Shown piece after piece: positions 1 through 5,115 of a stretch of 5,186 bases of DNA. Where the stretch lies: NCBI GenBank assembly GCA_012031455.1, contig JAAUTM010000147.1:1-5186 (forward strand), given 5' to 3'. How positions within the stretch are numbered: the first letter of the stretch is position 1; each line of letters begins with the position of its first letter. The position numbers and the translations under genes are program-made. The notes under the pieces are model-generated. The model did no database searches. It was given only the letters and a program-made list of their open reading frames with translations, and was not told where the DNA came from. Source of the stretch: Phycisphaerales bacterium (GTDB lineage: Bacteria; Planctomycetota; Phycisphaerae; Phycisphaerales; Phycisphaeraceae).

Positions 1-3000
1 GCGGTAGTCTGGAGATTGGTGCGTTGGATTTGTCATCTGGCGGAATCTTTGACTGGCAGGATGGTCACCTGAATCTGGTTAATAACATTATCATCGAAGA
101 TGGTAATTCCACGGCTCCCTTTTACAATGGACAGGTTCTTGAAAACGGTCAATCATTCGGTACCAACGGCGATTTAACTGTGGGTGATACGTTCATCGGA
201 GAATTCACCCTCGGGGGTTGGAATCAATCCGAAGTGTACGGCGATGTCTTCATTGGTCGCCAACTCGGCTCCGACGGAAGCAGACTCAATATCGGCGACC
301 CTTTCATGGGTTACAGCAGCACCTTGTATGTCATGGGCGATGTCTTTGTTGGTGGCGATGGGTTCACCGAAGGCGGCTTCTCGGATTTGAACATCGGCCC
401 TTACAGCAACTTCACCACCGATGGCCTACTTTACATCCACAGTTCCAGCAGTGTCAGTGTCACGGATTACTCATACCTGACGGCTGGGCGTATCCTCCGC
501 GAAGGCTCCCTCAACCTGTCCGATGCCTACATCACTCTCACGGATACCTTCGAAGTGATTGTGGATGATAACTATGACAATAACATCGGTGCGGACGAGT
601 CCAATCCCTTCGGCAGCAACATCACCATCAGTGACGGTGGCAGTATCCGCGAACTGTCGGTCAACAACTTCTTATCCGTCGGCAACAACGGCGGCACGGG
701 GTATCTCACGGTACAAGGCGGCGGACGGCTCATCGTGGGCAATGCCCTCACCTTCGGCTCCGGCGCGATGGTCGATATCGATATGTATGGTGGTTACTAC
801 TACTATGGAGGACTGATCGAAGCCGACGATATCAACACCTTCGATGCTAACCCAGCCAACCTCCGTTTCTATAATGCCAACTTCCAACTCAACACCATCA
901 ACAGCCTGGTTATCGATCCCAGTGCCTACCAATTCGGCTCGGAAGTTTATGTCGATGGCAGCTTCCAGCGTGAAGACCCGAACAACCCCGGTAACTTCAT
1001 CGATTACAACTTCAACTATATCAACGTACCCAACGGCCAGATCATCGTTGGCAACACGGGCTACGGCCATCTGGTGGTCGGCAACTACACACAGGGTGTC
1101 GAAACCCAGTATATGTTCATCGGCGGCAATGCCATCGGTGCAGACGGGCACGTCGAAGTCAGTAATTCCAACAGCGAGTACAACTATAACTATGATAATT
1201 ATTTTTATCGTGGTATCGTCATCAGTAACTATGTGAACTTAGGTGCTTTCGACACCGTCTTTACCAATACGCTGGATATCGATAACTACGGCGGCGTGTG
1301 GATCGGCGGTGACCTGACCATCGGTTCAACAACCAGCACCAATGCCACGCTCACCGGTGAGTTGACTCAGAACTACTACTCCGATCTGATTGTCGGCGGC
1401 ACCTTCACCGTCAATCAGTATGGCCGGTACCGTGGCGAGAACTTTGGCACCCTGGCAGTGGGTTCATTTAATATTGATCCCAATGCCGACTTCTCCATCT
1501 TTGGTATCAACCTGATCATCAGCAATGATGATCTGACCATTGCAGCGGGTGAGCTATTCGGTGATACCATTCTGGTAGATCCCAGCGGATCCAATTTCCA
1601 TGCTGAAGACCCGAATGTGACATTGCTGACCGGTTTGGAACTGCGCAACGGTAATCTGAATGTGGGTGCCAGCTTCGGTAAACTCACTGTGCAGGACCCC
1701 AATGGCTATTATAACTATAATAATTCGGTGCGTATCTACGGTACCACCACGGTGGCGGATGGCGCTGAGTTGCATATTCTCGATAACGGTCGTTTCAGCA
1801 CCGGAAGCCTGATCGTAGATCCCAATGGCCTCTTCAACTGGGAAGATGGCTACTTTGAACTGACAGCCGACGATCTTGTCATTGATTCGATCAATGGATC
1901 ACTTCCTATTGGTGATAATGTCATCATCAATGATTATGGATTGACCCCCTCCCGCAGGGGGCTGTCTGTCTCCAACAACCACCTGACGGTAGGCGAGAGC
2001 GGCAACGGCGAGTTGCAGATTTTCTCAGGCTATGTTGATGCGGCTAGAATGACCATCGGCGGAGGCAACGGTGGTATCGGCAAGGTCACTGTTTCAGGTA
2101 ATTCCTATTACTCCACGCTGTCTATTAACAATGATGATATCAATCTGGGAGGCGACGAGTTCGCCTCTTTCGGCGCCAATTCTGCAATCCTTACAATTAA
2201 TGACTACGGGGCAGTGAATGTCTATGACGGCGTGGTTCGCATCTGGGACAATCACCAGATAATACTCAATGGCGGAACACTGAACACACAGAATATCATC
2301 AAGGATGATGGTACAGGTATCTTCACCCCTGCCAACTTTGATTTCATCAGCGGCGACCTCAACCTAACCGATGCCAATGTGACTATCGACAACGACAATC
2401 TCTTGGGCAATTTTGTCGATCTTGTCAATGGCAAATCGCTGAATGTGAACAGTTACAGCATTTACGACCCCAATCTGGGTACTTATGTCTATCCTAATGG
2501 CTTGACCACTGTGAAAAGCGGGGCCACGCTCAAGGTCAACGGCGGCAGCTTCACCACCCGTCGCCTTGTAATTGAACCCGGCGGTAACTTCGAACTGCTG
2601 GGTGGAACCTTCCAGCTTTCCGGCGATGATCTGATCATCGATCCGATCACCGGACAACTCCCGGAACTGGTCAACCCCGGCAGCACCAGCATTCGGGTAA
2701 CCGGTGGCAAACTCATCGTCGGTGATGTGGATTTTGGTTTGATGGACCTGAGCAGCGGCACGATGAGCTCTCAAGGAGCCCAGTTTGGCCGAAACGTCGG
2801 CAGCACCTTCACCGTCAGCGTTGGTAAACCCGATGGTTCTGTCTACAACAGTATCAATCAATATTCCAGTGGTAATGAACTGGTGGTAGGCGGTACGGAC
2901 ACCACAGCCGGGGGCACCGGTATCTTCACGATATATAAGAATGCCAGTGTCAACTATGACTATTCCAACATGCGTATCTGGAATGGCAGCCGGGTGATTC

Positions 3001-4643
3001 TCGATGGTGGCTTCCTACGGCTTAACGATATTCTCAAGGACGATGGCACCGGCACGTTCACCCACGGACCAACCCCCGATTTCGCCTACAACTCCGGAAA
3101 CCTTTACCTACGCAGCAATCAAACTCTGGATACTGGTACCGCACTGGGCCCCGATCTGGATATTGACGGCAGTAAGCTTCTGGAAATCAATGCCCTTGCT
3201 GACTATTGCCGATAACGCCATGCTGGACCTGACTGGGGGTACTCTGACGGTCAATCAGATGCAGAAGGTAGGCACGGGTTCGTTTAATTTCACGGCTGGC
3301 ACCCTGAACCTTCGTCAGCAGGATGCGGTGGTGGACAGTGTCAATCCCAGCTTCTTCCTGGGGGACAACTTCGCCCTGGGTGCTGGTACCCGACTCAATG
3401 TCACCAATTACGGCTTCGGCCTGGTGGTCGGACAGGATGGTAATGGCGAAATGTCCTTTAATGGGCCCTCAGTATTGGAACAGCGGCGGAGTGCTTTCCT
3501 ACGGAACCATTTACGTCGGCAAGAATGCTGGCAGCATGGGTGCCATCAATGTCGGTGATGGTACTACCGCTGGCTATCTTGAAACGTTCACCTCCGCCTA
3601 CATTGGCGATCAGGGACAGGCCACCCTGAATGTGCTTAGTGGTGGATATGCTTATCTGCGCACGGCCTATTTTGCCGCCAACCCCGGTTCCGTGGCCAAC
3701 GTCACTGTCAATAACGCCTCGTTGTACACCTTCAATGCCAACGTCGGTGGTGACGGGGTCACGGATGGCGGCATGGCCAACATCTATGTCCAGAATGGTG
3801 CCAGTTGGTCTATGTCAGGATCAACCCTCAACCTCCATAGCGGCGGCAATGTTTATATTCAGGGTGGGTCACTCAACACTGGCTACATTGGCGAACTGGG
3901 CGGCGGCATCCACTACATCAGCGGTACCCTGCAGGTGAACTACCAAGGGCTGACCATCGGCCAAGGCCAGGTGCTGGGGGCTGCGGTGACGATCCCCACT
4001 TTGTCATCCATCATCGTGGGCCAAAGCAACTCACAAACCAGCTTCACCATCGCTGATGGTGGGTCGGTTGTGAACCATGGAAATCTCAATGCTTATGCGG
4101 TGAATGTTCAGCAGGGTGGGGCGCTTTCGGGCAACGGCCAGCTTAATCATGTGAGCTACTTTGGCTTTGCCAACGGTGGTGGCTTGCGAGTTGAAAATGC
4201 AGGCACCCTGAGTCCCGGCAACTCCGCGGGGATCATGACCATTGCTGCTTCCTGGTACGGCACACGATTCATACAGACCCCCACCGGCAATATCGAAATT
4301 GAAATCGGTGGTAATGCCAACGGCGCCCCCGTGGCTGGCACGCACTACGACCAGCTCATCGTGCATGGCAACCTGTTCCTCGATGGCACACTCAACCTGC
4401 TGGGCCTGCCCGGTCCTTATGGCGAACTTACGGATGTTTACCAGATCATCCGCTACACCGGTACCCGCACGGGTGAGTTTGGCACCATCAACTGGTTCAA
4501 TGGCTTCGCTGGCACATTGCTTACGATGTGAATGCGGCGGTGGATGGAAGGCTATCACCATCACCAATATCCCCGAACCCACCACCATGCTGCTGCTGGC
4601 CGTTGGTGGAACCATGCTGCTGGGTCGGCGGCGTGCAGGGTGA
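1..4643 (+). CDS. Giant PEP-CTERM-anchored beta-strand repeat protein (5' partial, four frame breaks)
   Basis: This is one gene read through four single-base frame changes. About 1546 residues are visible and the start lies left of the window. The codons before the TTG at 24 are open and belong to a repeat, so that TTG is not the start. The product is nearly all short beta strands (x-L-x-V/I-x-x-G-G) rich in Gly/Asn/Asp/Thr/Tyr, lysine-poor and cysteine-free. It contains T5SS/PEP-CTERM-associated-type repeats, a 'TLSPGNS' C-terminal domain and a PEP-CTERM tail. Known family behaviour: such proteins are exported, processed by an exosortase and placed on the cell surface or in extracellular matrix. 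A beta-helical adhesin or matrix role is inference; no enzymatic motif is seen. A terminator follows 118 bases after the stop. A true pseudogene is the main alternative to sequencing error. Confidence 0.85.
3..116 (+). repeat. 41-residue unit, copy 1 (cut by window edge)
   Basis: It reads 'GSLEIGALDLSSGG', then 'IFDWQDGHLNLVNN'. It aligns without gaps to the copy starting at 1785 over about 20 residues; 'FDWQDG' matches 'FNWEDG'. The preceding residue of the unit lies off the window. Confidence 0.55.
3..3215 (+). CDS. Repeat protein, reading-frame block 1 (clean N-terminal 1064 codons)
   Basis: This frame is open from the left edge to a TAA at 3213-3215. Codons up to about 3194 encode genuine repeat sequence ending 'SKLLEINA'. 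The last six residues before the stop (LADYCR) are out-of-frame reading and contain the only Cys of the block. It opens inside a repeat ('GSLEIGALDLSSGG', then 'IFDWQDGHLNL'), which matches 'NGLFNWEDGYFEL' near 1824-1862. It carries many DPN/DPS turns (such as VDPNGLF, EDPNV, QDPNGYY) and three Tyr/Asn-rich patches. No signal peptide is visible because the true N-terminus lies upstream. An automatic caller would report this block as a 1063-residue protein starting at the TTG at 24, which would be wrong at both ends. Confidence 0.85.
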   Translation, partial: GSLEIGALDLSSGGIFDWQDGHLNLVNNIIIEDGNSTAPFYNGQVLENGQSFGTNGDLTVGDTFIGEFTLGGWNQSEVYGDVFIGRQLGSDGSRLNIGDPFMGYSSTLYVMGDVFVGGDGFTEGGFSDLNIGPYSNFTTDGLLYIHSSSSVSVTDYSYLTAGRILREGSLNLSDAYITLTDTFEVIVDDNYDNNIGADESNPFGSNITISDGGSIRELSVNNFLSVGNNGGTGYLTVQGGGRLIVGNALTFGSGAMVDIDMYGGYYYYGGLIEADDINTFDANPANLRFYNANFQLNTINSLVIDPSAYQFGSEVYVDGSFQREDPNNPGNFIDYNFNYINVPNGQIIVGNTGYGHLVVGNYTQGVETQYMFIGGNAIGADGHVEVSNSNSEYNYNYDNYFYRGIVISNYVNLGAFDTVFTNTLDIDNYGGVWIGGDLTIGSTTSTNATLTGELTQNYYSDLIVGGTFTVNQYGRYRGENFGTLAVGSFNIDPNADFSIFGINLIISNDDLTIAAGELFGDTILVDPSGSNFHAEDPNVTLLTGLELRNGNLNVGASFGKLTVQDPNGYYNYNNSVRIYGTTTVADGAELHILDNGRFSTGSLIVDPNGLFNWEDGYFELTADDLVIDSINGSLPIGDNVIINDYGLTPSRRGLSVSNNHLTVGESGNGELQIFSGYVDAARMTIGGGNGGIGKVTVSGNSYYSTLSINNDDINLGGDEFASFGANSAILTINDYGAVNVYDGVVRIWDNHQIILNGGTLNTQNIIKDDGTGIFTPANFDFISGDLNLTDANVTIDNDNLLGNFVDLVNGKSLNVNSYSIYDPNLGTYVYPNGLTTVKSGATLKVNGGSFTTRRLVIEPGGNFELLGGTFQLSGDDLIIDPITGQLPELVNPGSTSIRVTGGKLIVGDVDFGLMDLSSGTMSSQGAQFGRNVGSTFTVSVGKPDGSVYNSINQYSSGNELVVGGTDTTAGGTGIFTIYKNASVNYDYSNMRIWNGSRVILDGGFLRLNDILKDDGTGTFTHGPTPDFAYNSGNLYLRSNQTLDTGTALGPDLDIDGSKLLEINALADYCR
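174..410 (+). repeat. VG/IG-type beta-strand repeat cluster 1 (T5SS/PEP-CTERM-associated style)
   Basis: Successive units read 'LTVGDTFIGEFTL', 'GDVFIGRQLGSDGSRLNIG' and 'GDVFVGGDGFTEGGFSDLNIG'. Each has V/I-G, a Gly/Asp loop, then a strand ending in L-x-I/V-G. The pattern fits the T5SS/PEP-CTERM-associated repeat family. This is assigned by eye; a profile search would be decisive. Confidence 0.6.
669..764 (+). repeat. VG-type beta-strand repeat
   Basis: The translation is 'FLSVGNNGGTGYLTVQGGG', then 'RLIVGNALTFGSG'. The order V-G-N-x-G-x-G-x-L-x-V-x-G-G-x-L-x-V is the classic core of the T5SS/PEP-CTERM-associated repeat. Confidence 0.65.
1041..1173 (+). repeat. VG/IGG-type beta-strand repeat
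   Basis: The translation contains 'IIVGNTGYGHLVVGNY' and then 'MFIGGNAIGADGHVEVSNS'. Two V/I-G starts are each followed by G-x-L/V-x-V, as in the other copies. It runs directly into a Tyr/Asn-rich patch. Confidence 0.55.
1785..1907 (+). repeat. 41-residue unit, copy 2
   Basis: The pattern is N-G-x-F-x-T, 'LIVDPNGLFNWEDG', F-x-L, D-D-L-x-I-D, ending G-S-L-P. By hand alignment it is identical to the copy at 2541-2663 at 19 of 41 positions without a gap. Confidence 0.7.
1945..1961 (+). repeat. GC-rich hairpin inside the coding region
   Basis: CCCCCT (1945-1950) pairs with AGGGGG (1956-1961) around a five-base loop. It lies in frame and encodes 'TPSRRG' after 'NDYGL'. No matching stretch is present at the equivalent site 'TNYGFGLVVG' near 3409. 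Confidence 0.6.
1983..2115 (+). repeat. VG/IGGG-type beta-strand repeat, best-formed copy
   Basis: The translation is 'LTVGESGNGELQIFSGYV', then 'MTIGGGNGGIGKVTVSG'. This is the clearest match to the T5SS/PEP-CTERM-associated repeat layout: LxVGxxGxGxLxI, spacer, IGxxxGxxGxVTVSG. Confidence 0.7.
2235..2387 (+). repeat. 'RIW / KDDGTGxF' unit, copy 1
   Basis: It reads 'VRIWDNHQIILNGGTLNTQ', then 'IIKDDGTGIFTP', then 'SGDLNLTDANV'. The first 30 residues share 16 identities with the copy at 2970, including IxKDDGTGxF. It precedes 41-residue unit copy 3. Confidence 0.7.
2541..2663 (+). repeat. 41-residue unit, copy 3
   Basis: It reads 'GGSFTTRRLVIEPGGNFEL', then 'GGTFQLSGDDLIIDP', ending G-Q-L-P. 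It lies exactly 756 bases (252 codons) after the copy at 1785 and has the same length. Confidence 0.7.
2970..3128 (+). repeat. 'RIW / KDDGTGxF' unit, copy 2
   Basis: It reads 'MRIWNGSRVILDGGFLRLN', then 'ILKDDGTGTFTH', then 'SGNLYLRSNQTL'. It sits before 41-residue unit copy 4 just as the copy at 2235 sits before copy 3, so the two units duplicate together. Confidence 0.7.
3193..3195 (+). other. Frame break 1 (one extra base, CCC run)
   Basis: Frame 1 reads aat-gcc-ctt-gct-gac-tat-tgc-cga-taa, and the stop is at 3213-3215. Removing one C from the CCC at 3193-3195 gives N-A-L-L-T-I-A-D-N, which rejoins the repeat. It also removes the only cysteine. The exact position is uncertain by a few bases. 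Confidence 0.75.
3196..3477 (+). CDS. Repeat protein, reading-frame block 2 (94 codons)
   Basis: This block continues block 1 one base further on (+1). It reads 'LLTIADNAMLDLTGGTLTV' and runs on to 'NGEMSFNGPSVL'. Alignment with the equivalent position of the previous large repeat ('LTTVKSGATLKVNGGSF', 2502-2552) shows the same pattern: Leu-Thr, small loop, L-x-V/L, then a Gly-Gly turn. So the block is coding and in register. It holds the fourth copy of the 41-residue unit (3235-3357) and the first half of a VG-type repeat beginning 'LVVGQDGNGEM'. The frame formally stays open to 3558, but past 3477 it becomes Arg/Cys/His-rich out-of-frame sequence. The block has no start of its own and should not be annotated as a separate gene. 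Confidence 0.8.
3235..3357 (+). repeat. 41-residue unit, copy 4
   Basis: It reads 'GGTLTVNQMQKVGTGSFNF', then 'AGTLNLRQQDAVVD'. It aligns without gaps to the copy at 2541, more weakly (GG, F, AG/GG, T, L, V/I-D retained). It starts 694 bases after copy 3, which becomes 693 (231 codons) when the extra base of frame break 1 is removed. Confidence 0.55.
3421..3577 (+). repeat. VG-type beta-strand repeat spanning frame break 2
   Basis: The first half is 'LVVGQDGNGEMSFNG' in one frame. The second half is 'GTIYVGKNAGSMGAINVG' in the next. Joined, they match the copy at 1983-2115 in order (VGxxGNGExxx, spacer, xxVGxxxGxxGxxxV), which is independent support for repairing the break. Confidence 0.65.
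3477..3478 (+). other. Frame break 2 (one extra base, GG)
   Basis: Reading gta-ttg-gaa-cag gives V-L-E-Q and then Arg-rich nonsense. Dropping one G of the pair at 3477-3478 gives V-L-N-S-G-G-V-L-S-Y-G and completes a VG-type repeat. The break lies inside a repeat whose halves match other copies. Confidence 0.75.
3479..4531 (+). CDS. Repeat protein, reading-frame block 3 (repeats plus C-terminal domain)
   Basis: This block resumes at 'NSGGVLSYGTIYVGKNAG', completing the repeat begun in block 2. It contains consecutive glycine-rich repeats ('YIGDQGQATLNVLSGG', 'NVGGDGVTDGGMANIYVQNG') and a transition region ('GGSLNTGYIGELGGG'). The C-terminal domain follows. The frame closes with TGA at 4529-4531, but genuine sequence ends at about 4519 ('FNGFAGTL'); the last three residues (LTM) are out of frame. 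The first ATG of this frame is at 3323 and would add 52 nonsense residues (Trp/Pro/Met-rich, overlapping block 2), so a 402-residue call starting there is a false gene start. If taken as a complete protein it would wrongly lack the sorting signal. Confidence 0.82.
   Translation, partial: NSGGVLSYGTIYVGKNAGSMGAINVGDGTTAGYLETFTSAYIGDQGQATLNVLSGGYAYLRTAYFAANPGSVANVTVNNASLYTFNANVGGDGVTDGGMANIYVQNGASWSMSGSTLNLHSGGNVYIQGGSLNTGYIGELGGGIHYISGTLQVNYQGLTIGQGQVLGAAVTIPTLSSIIVGQSNSQTSFTIADGGSVVNHGNLNAYAVNVQQGGALSGNGQLNHVSYFGFANGGGLRVENAGTLSPGNSAGIMTIAASWYGTRFIQTPTGNIEIEIGGNANGAPVAGTHYDQLIVHGNLFLDGTLNLLGLPGPYGELTDVYQIIRYTGTRTGEFGTINWFNGFAGTLLTM
3593..3835 (+). repeat. VG/IG-type beta-strand repeat cluster, C-terminal
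   Basis: Units read 'SAYIGDQGQATLNVLSGGYA', 'AANPGSVANVTVNNASLYTF' and 'NVGGDGVTDGGMANIYVQNG'. They are shorter and more regular than the units at the left of the window and lead into the C-terminal domain. Confidence 0.6.
4517..4520 (+). other. Frame break 3 (one missing base)
   Basis: The frame reads aca-ttg-ctt-acg-atg-tga, a premature stop at 4529. Adding one G after ttg (4517-4519) gives T-L-A-Y-D-V-N, the expected sequence in this C-terminal domain. Confidence 0.7.
4519..4643 (+). CDS. Repeat protein, C-terminal tail with PEP-CTERM signal (two short frame blocks)
   Basis: After TGA 4529-4531 of the previous frame, coding sense continues in two short blocks. Ten codons at 4519-4548 read 'AYDVNAAVDG'. 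Thirty-one codons at 4548-4640 read 'KAITITNIPEPTTM', then a Leu-rich segment and a GRRRAG end, stopping at TGA 4641-4643. A stretch of the type 'W/YDVN..DGxxxI' directly before an IPEP or VPEP motif is the usual ending of planctomycete PEP-CTERM proteins, so the join is convincing although each piece is short. Each junction needs one base restored: a G next to 4519 and an A in the run at 4548-4549. Confidence 0.78.
4546..4550 (+). other. Frame break 4 (one missing base, A run)
   Basis: The block-4 frame reads gat-gga-agg-cta into Ser/Pro/Cys-rich nonsense. Adding one A to the AA at 4548-4549 gives D-G-K-A-I-T-I-T and leads directly into the PEP-CTERM motif. Confidence 0.7.
4572..4640 (+). 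other. PEP-CTERM sorting signal
   Basis: Pro-Glu-Pro is at 4572-4580. A hydrophobic segment (TMLLLAVGGTMLL) follows, then a basic cluster G-R-R-R-A-G ending at the stop. This triad is recognised by exosortase (EpsH/XrtA-type) enzymes, which anchor or release the protein outside the cell. No exosortase gene is in the window. Confidence 0.88.
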
Positions 4644-4698
4644 TTGGGGTGAGTTTGTGAGGTACTGGCGAGGTGGCAAGTTATCGTATGAGATTACC

Positions 4699-4714
4699 CC
4701 GCATTGGCATGCGG
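4699..4714 (+). repeat. Small hairpin in the 3' untranslated region
   Basis: CCGCAT and ATGCGG form a perfect 6-bp stem with a TGGC loop, 56 bases after the stop codon. No T-tract follows, so it is not a terminator. It may be a chance structure or an RNA-stabilising 3' element. The rest of 4644-4760 shows nothing further. Confidence 0.4.
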
Positions 4715-4760
4715 AGCTACGAGCCAGTGTCAGTGATTGATAGATCGGCAAGAATTACAC

Positions 4761-4800
4761 AACCCAGGCATCACCTCCCCACGGTAATGCCTGGGTTTTT
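4761..4800 (+). terminator. Intrinsic (rho-independent) terminator
   Basis: An 11-bp perfect inverted repeat, AACCCAGGCAT (4761-4771) and ATGCCTGGGTT (4787-4797), is separated by a 15-base loop. It runs straight into a T-tract (4796-4800). It lies 118 bases after the gene's stop codon and would end the transcript of the repeat protein. The minus strand lacks a good T-tract, so it appears to act in one direction. Confidence 0.85.
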
Positions 4801-5115
4801 CCTTACTATGTAGTCGTCCCTGATAAACCTGTTTCTCACGCGGTTATGCGGATGGTTTGGCGTAGATGGAGGACCAGCCATAATCGAGGCCCGCTTGCCC
4901 ACGTGGACATAGGACTGCCGCAACGCCACAACCCGATCCTTCGCCGCCAATGCCGGCTTCACGATGGCCCGATACATCAGCTTCGAGTCCGTCGGGGGTG
5001 TTATGTACAACCGAACAAAAATAACGATCACTGCGTCAACCAGCAACCCCGGCCAAGCTCCGCAAAGGGTTTTGGCGGACCATTTGTGAGTATGATGCTG
5101 CCGTGTTTGCATCAT
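4771..5115 (-). CDS. Doubtful hypothetical ORF, 114 codons
   Basis: I do not recognise this product. It starts at tandem ATG codons at 5115 without a clear ribosome binding site. It has one hydrophobic stretch (LLVDAVIVIFVRLY, about residues 25-38), then a basic region containing 'KPALAAKDRVVALRQSYVH'. Codons between about 5045 and 4870 favour G or C in the third position, as a real gene here might. Against it, the reading frame ends inside the terminator stem of the upstream gene, and the last 30 or so residues look random (His/Arg/Asn-rich). The plus strand is also open over part of the same span (4964-5089, 41 codons, starting 'MARYISFESVGGVMYNR'). Either could be spurious, or a frame-broken remnant. 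Confidence 0.22.
   Translation of the reverse strand: MMQTRQHHTHKWSAKTLCGAWPGLLVDAVIVIFVRLYITPPTDSKLMYRAIVKPALAAKDRVVALRQSYVHVGKRASIMAGPPSTPNHPHNRVRNRFIRDDYIVRKNPGITVGR

Larger units (their letters stand above)
4100..4568 (+). other. C-terminal 'TLSPGNS' domain preceding the sorting signal
   Basis: The order is 'QQGGALSGNGQL', 'GTLSPGNSAG' (4202-4231), a strand with 'GNIEIEIGG', 'THYDQLIVHGNLFLDGTLN', 'YQIIRYTGTRTGEFGTIN', then 'AYDVN' and 'AITITN'. This is the usual closing domain of autotransporter-like and PEP-CTERM repeat proteins: G-T-L-S-P-G-N-S-x-G, then Y/F-D-Q-L-x-V-x-G and G-x-F. It contains frame breaks 3 and 4. Its role in folding or capping the helix is inferred. Confidence 0.75.

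Noticed and set aside
24..26. TTG at 24 as the start of the large ORF
   Set aside because: Upstream codons are open and encode the beginning of a repeat unit (GSLEIGA) that aligns with later copies; there is no ribosome binding site.
672..1151. Minus-strand 159-codon ORF
   Set aside because: It lies wholly antisense to well-supported repeat coding. Its Val/Asp/Ile-rich composition is the mirror of GAT/ATC-rich codons on the plus strand.
2364..2861. Minus-strand 165-codon ORF
   Set aside because: Antisense shadow of the repeat protein with no recognisable domain or ribosome binding site.
3190..3215. Programmed ribosomal frameshifting at break 1
   Set aside because: No slippery heptamer with a downstream pseudoknot is evident, and four separate shifts in both directions fit sequence errors or decay better.
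3323..3478. ATG at 3323 as the start of a separate 402-residue gene
   Set aside because: The first 52 residues are Trp/Pro/Met-rich nonsense overlapping genuine repeat sequence in another frame; true coding in this frame begins only at about 3479.
4031..4615. Minus-strand 194-codon ORF
   Set aside because: It covers the conserved C-terminal domain and PEP-CTERM signal on the other strand, so it is a shadow.
4528..4740. Plus-strand 70-codon ORF after the stop at 4531
   Set aside because: Only its codons up to about 4548 belong to the repeat protein's tail. The rest is Pro/Cys/Trp-rich and reads the PEP-CTERM region out of frame.
4975..5000. TTCGAGTCC resembling a tRNA T-loop
   Set aside because: There is no 5-bp T stem around it and no acceptor, D or anticodon arms at the right spacing.
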